DNA of 64,000 bases from Stratiolaelaps scimitus. Taxonomy: Eukaryota; Arthropoda; Arachnida; Mesostigmata; Laelapidae. Position numbers and translations under genes: made by a program. Below are positions 56,425 through 64,000 of this stretch, piece by piece. The notes under the pieces were generated by a model. The model did not search any database and had not been told where the DNA came from. It saw nothing but the letters and a program-made list of their open reading frames with translations. The stretch spans positions 248,001 to 312,000 of the forward strand of contig JABWDB010000071.1 in the NCBI GenBank assembly GCA_019614645.1, in the 5' to 3' direction. Numbering within the stretch: the stretch's first letter is position 1; each line of letters starts with the position of its first letter.

Positions 56425-57975
56425 ACTATCAGATAGTCATTGACCACTGACGACCGAATGCGCAGACAGTGAAAATAAATTTTTCGATGCCCCTAATTGA
56501 CAATTTACTTGATGCAGCCGGTAGGAGAGTTCTATATTCTACGTGCGATCTCGAGTGGGGCTAGTTTCGGATACCCATGAAGCAAAGCCGGCGTTTATGA
56601 CATCATACTGTCTTTAAAGGCTGAAGTGACGCGAAGCTGACTTCTGAAAACATTTTCGTTTGTTATGGAAACGGTGGATCTTCTTGGGGTTCGCTTACAG
56701 AAGGACGGAGTCAGACCAGGAACGAACAGGTTCCGAGCGACTGCCGGAGATTCGACACTAAAGAGCACAATACTCGGTGAATTTAGTCAAAATGGTTCAT
56801 CCTGTCTCAAGAACGCAAGAAGCGGTAAAAGTTACTCCCACATTAATTATACCTTTGCGCGAGCACTAAAATCTCCCAGGTTCTCTGTACCTGTGGATAG
56901 CTCCCGTACTTCATAAATATGATGGACGTAGGTCAGATAAGACCTACGCTCATTGCGTACAACGGAAACAAAGCATTGGTATGGAATGGCATTGTGGTCG
57001 ATACTTAAGACTCATCATACGTCGACAGCGATTTCGAAGTCCCGAACCATGCGAAATAAGCCCTTAGCAAAACAAACCAAGCTGCGCTAATACTCGAAGC
57101 TAGTATAGCGAACGCGATTTCCACTTGCTTTCCTTCGAGGCGCTTGAGGACTGGAACGGGTTTGCGAGAGATTAGAAATAACTGCTGGGGATCCAAGAGC
57201 GAGGTCTTTTATGCTATAATGGGTCTAAATTGACGTTCAGAAAGGCAATGCTGCGACGGCTGTGGGCACGATGCTTGAATACGGTCGGGCTGACTTCTTA
57301 CCCTAACCTGTCCGAGGTAATCCTCCGGCCAATATATAGCTTCATAAATTAATTATAAGTGTATTGTTTAAAAGCGAACATACCTCGGGCTAGTTAGTTG
57401 GATTCTTTCGACGATTTATTAATGGTTCCTAAGTTATTGCTTCTCCTATGATCGCGTTCCTCAAGAAGTCGGCTAAGTTTACGTGGTCCGACGCGAGTGC
57501 GCAAGCCCTTCAGCAACTAGAAAGTGAACGGGCACTAACGTATATGCAATAATCCTTAAATGATCAGTGTCATCTACCAACTACCATTCGACAAACGTAG
57601 GGCAGTTAACTATGATATGGGCGATGTGGCAACTTTGATACTACCTGTGTGGTCAACCATTTACATATCTTAGTGACGGATTGTCTTGCAGTGTCTTCAA
57701 TGAAATCTGCAACGTCGATATAATTCGTCGATCGCCAGATAATTGGACCAATAGGGTGATTCACATCAACGAATAAATATCGTCAGGGAACAGATATACG
57801 ACATGCGAATGCTTTAAGCGGCAACCCCGTATAATTGTGTCAGACCTCGAAAGACTGAGAGCCCAGAGTCTATGAGGTTATGGGTAATCGAGTGTTGCTT
57901 GTCTCTCTGACGGTCGAAGTGTCAATAAAACACGTTTAGAGTTCCTTAAAAAATACACAAGAAGCATATGCGTGC
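56425..57975. other. No gene recognised
   Basis: Only chance-like frames. GTCTTATCTGACCTACGTCC on the minus strand pairs loosely with the adjacent plus sequence near 56920-56950 (GGACGTAGGTCAGATAAGAC followed by CTACGCTC), a small imperfect direct and inverted arrangement. Confidence 0.35.
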
Positions 57976-57977
57976 TC

Positions 57978-58105
57978 TCTCGTGAGAAAGTCGGACACAC
58001 ATAGCCAGAGGCCGCAGGTTCGAGCCCCGCTGTGTGACATATAAGAGAGCTTAAGCATTGTAAAATTGCAGCTCCTTTAATAAACCAATAAACATTTACC
58101 ATTTA
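57978..58105 (+). repeat. tRNA-derived SINE, family A, copy 2
   Basis: GCAGGTTCGAGCCCCGCTGT is the B box region, identical at the core to copy 1 at 15 kb. The body (TTAAGCATTG..GCAGCTCCTTTAATA) and the tail CCAATAAACATTTACC also match, with the tail repeated as CATTTACC. Confidence 0.8.
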
Positions 58106-58558
58106 CCACTTGGCCGAAGCCAAAAAGATTTAAAACACCAGAAAGGTTTTCCAGTTTCTGCGAATGAGAGCATGTATGTATAAAGCGGCAAATCATTGCG
58201 TACGTAAATAACTACGCCACCTAATAACTGCCGTCACACGCCCATTTCAAAAGATATAAAAAAACAGTTAATTCATCCGTAAAAAGAATGCACATACAAT
58301 AATGATACATAAACCACACAGGAAAGCAGTAAACATCATATCATAGTTGTAGAGAATGGGTTCCAGATTTTTAGTGGGATATTTCGTCGCTGAGGCAATG
58401 AGATTCACATGGACGGTCCAAGTGTTGCTTTTTCTTCAAAAAATGCTTTCCTTATTTCATATCGGAATAGATTTCATGAACAAGGAAGCGTACGGCACGC
58501 ACTTATATCAACTCAGCACCGACCGGCTAACGCGTATTATAAAAGGTGTATATATAAC

Positions 58559-58735
58559 GAGGTCAAGATAAGCTGACTTATAACACGGTCAGGATACTCT
58601 GACTTATAACACGGTCAGGATACTCTGACTTATAACACGGTCAGGATACTCTGACTTATAACACGGTCAGGATACTCTGACTTATAACACGGTCAGGATA
58701 ATCTGATACATATCGTGGTCAGGAAAATCCTTCAA
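58559..58735. repeat. 26-bp tandem repeat, about 6-7 units
   Basis: CTGACTTATAACACGGTCAG followed by GATACT repeats head to tail. The first unit is variant (AAGATAAG) and the last two have drifted (ACATATCGTGGTCAGGAAA). The central units are identical. Confidence 0.95.
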
Positions 58736-58837
58736 AATATGATTGTAAAAACCATGCACACCACAATACGGTGCGCATATCAAGTCCCCATGAAACATAC
58801 AACTTTTTAAATTCCATTTTTTTTGTTTACACCGATT

Positions 58838-59700
58838 TTTTTTTTGAGAGGAGGAAATTTTTTTCAAACGCGCGGTCACCATTAGAGACATTCCAACCTC
58901 CATGAAAGTGGGCGGATCCAGTGCAGGGTTGACGTGGATGACAAACCTACTAAAACCATCCTCTGCTGAGAGTCTATCTTTTCCCTAGAGTCGGCACACT
59001 TGGTATTACTTCGATCTCCAGGGAAGGTGTGTACTGCTCCGGCTAGTGTTCTATAGCCGGGTGCCTTAGTCTCCTATGACTTCTGTGGCTTCCGTATTAG
59101 GGTCCTGCCCGGGAACGCTCGGTTACCTAATTCCCGGCCCGTAGCGGGAATGCGCGGCGAGAGACTGGTGAGGGAGGAGGCCCCCGTAACAGGCCGGCCA
59201 ATCTACCCAAGAGGTACCGGCTGCTCGGTCCACCCATCCCCGGCCCACCTGAACGGGAATGCGCGGGGGAAGCCGGTCTACCTAACGGTGGAGCGGTCCT
59301 CCGAGACCTCCGGGGGAGGGGTTTGGTGGCTCACTCGGATCCTTCTGTTGTTCTTCTTACTCTCTTTTAGCTTGATGATCCCCCCATCCAGTCTATGACC
59401 TTCGCGCAGGCTTCCCTCGATTTGACCATATGCGCCACAAGCTCTCTGACTGATTTCCCCACAACCTCCCTTGAGCCCCCCTGAATCGCTGCTGCTAGTG
59501 ACACACATTGGGTCACCGTGTGCTCAACGTCATCCACCTCGCCCGTTTCGTACAGCACGCATATGTCCACCTGCGTTTTTCCAATCTTAGCTATCTAGGT
59601 ATGGAACTGTTCGTGGCCCGTCACCACCTGCGTCGTCTCATACGTGAGCTCACCCATGTTGCACTCTAAATACACCCTGAGGTCGGGTATCAGACTTTTG
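58838..59700 (-). pseudogene. R1-like LINE, C-terminus and 3' tail, copy 2
   Basis: Reading the minus strand from about 59690, LRVYLECNMGELTYETTQVV followed by TGHEQF is the post-RT RNase-like block of R1-type LINEs (G...Y..TQ.LTGHG.F). Then IGKTQVDICVLYETGEVDDV followed by EHTVTQC is their C-terminal zinc-finger-like motif. The frame ends in a stop near 59367 after SREACAKVIDWMGGSSS. The remainder to 58838 is the 3' untranslated part, ending in a T run that is the poly-A tail; it is shared with 56020-56420. The copy is truncated at its 5' end before the catalytic core. The class is arthropod-typical. Confidence 0.75.
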
Positions 59701-59764
59701 GTCCAACACCCCTTCGTCACTTGCTTACACCGAACTGTTATTTACACAGTGTACAATTATTATA

Positions 59765-60260
59765 TTCACATTTTAATTCCTCCCCGCAAGAAACTTTTTC
59801 GCTTCACTTGCAAAACGGTTAGACTTTTTAACGGTAAATGGCAGCTCAAAGATGGTCGGAGGACGGGTCGAGCGCTTCCTCACCGCCGTGATAGGGAAGG
59901 AGATGTAAGCTGGTATCTTACCACTGCAGGTCTTGAATGCAAGGAAAGCAGTCTGAAAGGTGCATATGTCCTCGAGGCAAAGCTGGTCAGAGTGTTGAAA
60001 CACATCGGCAACGGAGTCCCTGCGACGGCGGCCGAACACAGCTCTCAGAGCGTCGTTCTGAATGACTTCACCCCGGCGAAGCGTACCTCTGAAGCCACCA
60101 CCCCAGATTGCGATACCGTAGCATAGCAGTGGAATTAGGAGCATTTTGTAGATTAGGAGTCACCCAGCGATGGGCACCCCTACTTCCCTAAGACCCTGAA
60201 GTGCTGGGATCGCAAACATGAGGGGGCAAACAAGGCTACCTTGGAACCGCCACTGCTCAC
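59765..60260 (-). pseudogene. Jockey-like LINE C-terminal fragment
   Basis: The minus strand reads LREVGVPIAG, a stop, then LLIYKMLLIPLLCYGIAIWG and GGFRGTLRRGEVIQNDALRA, ending with KKSNRFASEAKKFLAGRN. The intact copy at the right edge reads LRERGVPVDG, LLHLYKVLLVPLLCYGISIW and RRGEVVQNDALRAIFGRRR at the same positions, so this is the same family. The catalytic part is absent and there is an in-frame stop near 60160. Confidence 0.85.
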
Positions 60261-60865
60261 AAGTCAGACTGTAGAAGGAGGCGAAGGACGATGGCTGAGA
60301 GGAGACCCCAAATGCTGTGACCCACACCACCAAAACAAGTCGCCCGGACAAGAAGAGAACAACCGCTCGAAACAATCGCAAAAGAGCTGGTAGTTATGGC
60401 CAGACGACCACAATCATCCGGCCAAAAACCTCGCAATGCCTGTCAGAAACCGAGGCGATTGTCAAAAACGAGAATAATGTTCAAACGACTTAATAATAAT
60501 ATAATACAAAATCGCGATCTGACGCGATCTGACTTATCCCTTTCAATAAATGGTGCTATTGTGTTGTATGATACAACACAATGTAAATACTGAAAGATTA
60601 AGGCTGACAGACTAAAAATTATAATTTTGTGCGAATTCTCAATAATATTTCACAATCATGGTCACTATAACCCTATTCTTTAACCCGGACGAGCACGCAT
60701 ATTGGTGTGGGAATCCGAACTACACAACCCAAACAACAGCGAACGAGTGAGCACATTTTCAATACTTAATTGATGGAATATTGAGTTGTCCAAATGAAAA
60801 TCGATAGCGGACAACCGATAATAATCGAATGGCTGAATGTCAGGTGCAATAATTAGATTGGCACA

Positions 60866-60935
60866 GTGGCCGGTTGCTCAACGGAGAGAGGATATTAGGC
60901 TGACAGCAAAGGCTGGCGATTGCACGAAAGTCTGT
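60866..60935 (+). repeat. Short dispersed repeat, copy 2
   Basis: GGCTGACAGCAAAGGCTGGC is shared with the 54.5 kb copy, preceded by TGGCCGGTTGCTCAACGGAG, which resembles a polymerase III A box. Confidence 0.55.
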
Positions 60936-61129
60936 CACATATAAGGCTCAAGGAAGATGGTACGAGGGGACCTTTCGCCATCACAAACACTTCGGGTACT
61001 GAATCTCCCAATAAAGCCTCGACCACGCGAACATACCTTTTCCTGCTGTTTCAGAATGTCCGCTTGCTACCTTCGGGAACCAGAATTTAATAACCCTCTT
61101 TGTCTCTTTGGAGGTGGGGTGGCGATCAT

Positions 61130-61312
61130 TCGGTTTATTTCATAGCGTCTGCTGAAAGGCATCTTAACTCGGCGAGTTTTTTCTCAGCATGCCAGTGTGG
61201 TTTCCGGCAAGCACGCTCCACTGAGATCGCACTCGCGTATCTCTGGCAGAAAGTCGCCGACGCTATTGAGAATGGTCAACTCTGCCTTGGGGTGATACTT
61301 ATGGGTTGTAAG
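61130..61312 (+). pseudogene. Jockey-like LINE reverse-transcriptase fragment, plus orientation
   Basis: The plus strand reads SACQCGFRQARSTEIALAYL then WQKVADAIENGQLCLGVIL. The intact copy has SASQFGFRRARSTELAMAHL and WQEISDTIENNQVCLGVLL, so this is the same region of the same family in opposite orientation. Only the segment before motif A is present; it stops exactly where the satellite begins. Confidence 0.85.
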
Positions 61313-61990
61313 GTAAGATTGTAACCATAGTAACACTCATGGGTTTTTAGGTAAGATTGTAACCATAGTAACACTCATGGTTTTTTTGGTACGATTGTAA
61401 CCATGGTAACACTCGTGTATTTTGGGTACGATTGTAACAATAGTAACACTCACGGGTTTTTAGGTACGATTGTAACCATAGTAACACTCATGGTCTTTTA
61501 GGTAAGATTGTAACCATAGTAAGGCTCATGGTTTTTTTTTAGTTTCGATTGTAACCGTATTAACACTCGTGGTTTTTTTGGTACGGTTGTAACTATAGTA
61601 ACACTCATGGTTTTTAGGTTCGATTGTAACCATAGTAACACTCATGGTTTTCAGGTACGATTGTAACCATAGTAACACTCATGGTTTTTAGGTTCGATTG
61701 TAACCATAGTAACACTCATGGTTTTTAGGTACGATTGTAACCATAGTAACACTCATGGGTTTTTAGGTAAGACTGTAACCATAGTAACACTCATGGTTTT
61801 TAGGTAAGATTGTAACCATAGTAACAGTCATGGTTTTTTTGGTACGATTGTAACCATGGTAACACTCGTGTGTTCTAGGTAAGATTGTAACCATGGTAAC
61901 ACTCGTGTGTTTTAGGTAAGATTGTAACCATAGTAACACTCATGGTTTTTAGGTACGATTGTAACCATAGTAACACTCATGGGTTTTTAT
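61312..61990. repeat. Satellite-like tandem repeat, about 18 units of 37-40 bp
   Basis: The consensus unit begins GGTACGATTGTAACCATAGT and continues AACACTCATGGTTTTTA. I count 18 units, most differing by one or two bases at a few positions (C/A in the fifth-sixth base, A/G in CATAGT, GTG for ATG in the end). T-run length varies from 4 to 9. Units with the CATGG and CGTGT variants cluster near each end, suggesting segment duplication. The array is bordered on the left by the LINE fragment and on the right by the 3' tail of the intact LINE. Confidence 0.97.
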
Positions 61991-62163
61991 TTTCAAACAA
62001 ATGTTTATTGACGGAACTGCTATATACATGCTTAAGTTCTCGTAAAAATAATAGTTAAAAGAATTATTGCAACGTATATTTTATATATGAAGGGTACACA
62101 TTTTTTTTTTTGTACAATATGTAAACATTGGGTAAGATACAAAACAACTATCCACAAAAATAT
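61991..62163 (-). other. 3' untranslated region of the jockey-like LINE
   Basis: The sequence between the satellite and the stop codon contains TTTATTGACGGAACTGC and CTTAAGTTCTCGTAAAAATA, shared with 18855-18905. On the minus strand the LINE therefore ends just inside the satellite border. Confidence 0.75.
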
Positions 62164-64000
62164 CTACATCTGATTGATAAAAAATTTTTTCACCTCCGCT
62201 GCAAACTTTTTTGCCGAGGAGAGTGAACGAATCTCGCGAGGAAGAGAGCCCCAGACTGCCGGCAAGCGATAAGCGAGAGCATGGCGGCTAGATTCTTTAA
62301 CGGCAAAAGGTATCACAAACTCAGTTGGTCTGCGGGCCGTTCTTCGAACCACAGTGGTAATTGGGAAAGTAATGTCGTTTGGAATACGTCCCTTCGACAT
62401 CTTAAAGGCAAGAAGAGCTACGTGAATCAAATACATAACGCTCAGCTTAGGCAATTCGTACTTCCCCAGAATGTCGGCGACGGAGTCGGAGCGACGTCTG
62501 CCAAAGATAGCCCGTAGTGCGTCATTCTGAACAACCTCTCCTCTCCGAAGAATCATGCTGTAGCCTCCTCCCCAGATAGAGATCCCGTAGCACAACAGAG
62601 GTACCAATAAAACTTTATAGAGGTGTAACAGGCCATCCACAGGAACCCCACGCTCTCTCAGGCGACGCAAGTTGGCCACCACTGCGTAGCATTTGGGCAT
62701 GAAGCTCCCTATGTGGTCCTGCCAGCGCATGTTTTCCTGAAGCGTAAGGCCAAGGCACTTCGCAGACGATGACCAGTGCATCGTTTCACCGGCTACCTGT
62801 GTCGGCGACACCTGCACATTTCGTTGAGGCGGGCGAAAGAGAATGAGGTTGGTCTTGGTCGTGTTGATTACCAGACCGAACCTTTCGAAGGTGTTGATAA
62901 CCCCCTCCACCTTCTTTAGAGCCTCTTCGATGTCGAGTTGCAGCGATGAAGGCCGAATTCGAAACAGAAGCGAAGTGTCGTCCGCGTATGCAATGGTCCT
63001 ACAAAATTTCCCACCAGCGATTTTGAGAAGAATGAAATTGACTAGAATTAGAAACATAAACGGCCCTAGAATGGATCCCTGGGGCGTGCCAATGTCAACT
63101 TCCAGCCAGTCCGATTCGATGTCCGCTACTTTCACCGCCTGTCGCCTCGCGGACAAGTACGAGCGAAACCAGTCAACGACACCGGGTTGGCATCCAAGGC
63201 ACTTCAAGGCCTGCAGGAAAAATGTATGCCGAAGACAATTGAACGCAGCAGAGACATCCAATAAGACGCCCAGACATACCTGGTTGTTCTCAATGGTGTC
63301 AGATATTTCCTGCCACAGGTGGGCCATTGCGAGTTCAGTCGAGCGTGCCCTACGAAAACCGAATTGACTAGCTGAGAGAAAATCTATCGAGTGAAGATAT
63401 TTCTCCAGGCGGACCATCACTACCTTCTCGATCACCTTGGACAAGTAATCAACCAACGAGATTGGTCGGTAATTTGACAGATGCTTCCGATCCCCCTTCT
63501 TCTTATATAGTGGTATAACTGAAGCGTCTTTCAACTTGCGTGGAAATGTCCCCCTACTCAGCGACAGATTGGCTATGTGAGCAAAAGGTCTCGCGAGCAC
63601 CGCCGACGCACGTTTTACCAGAGCGCTGGGGATCCCTGCTGCGCCTGTAGACCAACTAGCCTTCGTAGATTCAAGCACTGTCTGAATCTCCACACAGTTG
63701 ACTTGGGAGAACTCAAATGTGGTGTTTCGACAGGGCCAGATCGATGTAAGCTCCGGCTCGATATTATCGTCGATCCGAAGAGAGGCAACCGTTTTTGAGC
63801 CCACCGCAGCAAAATGAGTATTTAATTCATTCGCAATCTCCTGCGGACTTGTCAGTTCGCCGGATTCGATGACCAGGGCTGTTGGCAGTGCCGCTTTTTG
63901 TCTCTCCCGTCCACAGGCAGCGTTTACAAACTCCCACAACTTCTTTGCATTCCCTTTATGTCGCCCAAACTGCTCTCGGTAAAACGAGCTCCTAGCAATT
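62164..64000 (-). CDS. Jockey-like LINE reverse transcriptase, intact to the window edge
   Basis: A single open frame of 611 residues runs from the window edge at 63999 to a stop at 62164; no ATG is needed, because the 5' part, with the endonuclease, lies outside. It opens with FYREQFGRHKGNAKKLW, the linker of jockey-type ORF2 proteins. The RT palm follows: ASVIPLYKKKGDRKHLSNYR with PISL, QFGFRRARSTELAM, motif A LGVLLDVSAAFNCLRH, motif B GTPQGSILGPFMFL, and motif C IAYADDTSLLF, with the catalytic YADD intact. KCLGLTLQENMRWQDHI and LLCYGISIWGGG are the connection and thumb-like blocks. It copies LINE RNA into DNA at the target site. The uninterrupted frame contrasts with every other element here. 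Confidence 0.9.
   Translation of the reverse strand, partial: IARSSFYREQFGRHKGNAKKLWEFVNAACGRERQKAALPTALVIESGELTSPQEIANELNTHFAAVGSKTVASLRIDDNIEPELTSIWPCRNTTFEFSQVNCVEIQTVLESTKASWSTGAAGIPSALVKRASAVLARPFAHIANLSLSRGTFPRKLKDASVIPLYKKKGDRKHLSNYRPISLVDYLSKVIEKVVMVRLEKYLHSIDFLSASQFGFRRARSTELAMAHLWQEISDTIENNQVCLGVLLDVSAAFNCLRHTFFLQALKCLGCQPGVVDWFRSYLSARRQAVKVADIESDWLEVDIGTPQGSILGPFMFLILVNFILLKIAGGKFCRTIAYADDTSLLFRIRPSSLQLDIEEALKKVEGVINTFERFGLVINTTKTNLILFRPPQRNVQVSPTQVAGETMHWSSSAKCLGLTLQENMRWQDHIGSFMPKCYAVVANLRRLRERGVPVDGLLHLYKVLLVPLLCYGISIWGGGYSMILRRGEVVQNDALRAIFGRRRSDSVADILGKYELPKLSVMYLIHVALLAFKMSKGRIPNDITFPITTVVRRTARRPTEFVIPFAVKESSRHALAYRLPAVWGSLPREIRSLSSAKKFAAEVKKFFINQM

Noticed and set aside
58559..58735. 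The 26-bp repeat array considered as a CRISPR-like array.
   Set aside because: Units are directly adjacent with no spacers; it is a eukaryotic tandem repeat.
61312..61990. The satellite considered as a spacer-containing array.
   Set aside because: The variable part is only a T run of 4-9 bases, not unique spacers, and the surroundings are LINE sequence.

Overview
This is a 64 kb piece of an animal nuclear genome, not a bacterial or phage sequence. It is AT-rich, it has one host gene split by introns with GT-AG splice signals, and it is packed with decayed eukaryotic transposable elements of many families. R1-like, RTE-like, CR1-like and jockey-like LINEs, Ty3/gypsy elements, Tc1 and mariner transposons, tRNA-derived SINEs and fold-back elements all occur. 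That mix points to an invertebrate. The R1-type LINE tails fit an arthropod best, but this is inference and the species cannot be named from the window.

The only host gene I can identify is GCN1, which encodes the ribosome-associated HEAT-repeat activator of the kinase GCN2. Four N-terminal exons lie on the minus strand between about 7.0 and 2.5 kb, their phases join, and together they encode roughly the first 357 residues. The rest of the gene lies to the left, outside the window apart from any small exons I did not recognise in 1-2491. Its introns carry a fold-back element and a TA microsatellite.

From 9 kb rightwards the window is a transposon graveyard. From 9.3 to 17 kb there is an RTE-like C-terminus, a Ty3/gypsy RNase H-integrase remnant, a CR1-like LINE, a second gypsy remnant (gag and RNase H) and a third whose reverse transcriptase is fused directly to integrase. 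From 18.8 to 26 kb there is an R1-like LINE, a long gene-poor stretch, a SINE, a reverse-transcriptase C-terminus and a gypsy integrase fragment. At 27.9-29.5 kb lies a complete-looking but dead Tc1 element with inverted repeats of about 180-200 bp and a TA target duplication. From 31 to 44 kb there are fold-back hairpins, two more RTE-like C-termini, three unidentified open frames at 34-35 kb, two mariner remnants and another LINE. From 50 to 64 kb there are further SINE and LINE tails, a mariner, two tandem repeats and, at the right edge, the only long intact coding frame: a jockey-like reverse transcriptase open to the window end. It sits beside an 18-unit satellite of about 38 bp and two relatives of itself.

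I see no novel multi-gene system. The best leads are the perfect 32-bp hairpin at 31.4 kb, the LINE-satellite junction at 61.3-62 kb, the fused gypsy element at 15.9 kb, and the unidentified frames at 34-35 kb.
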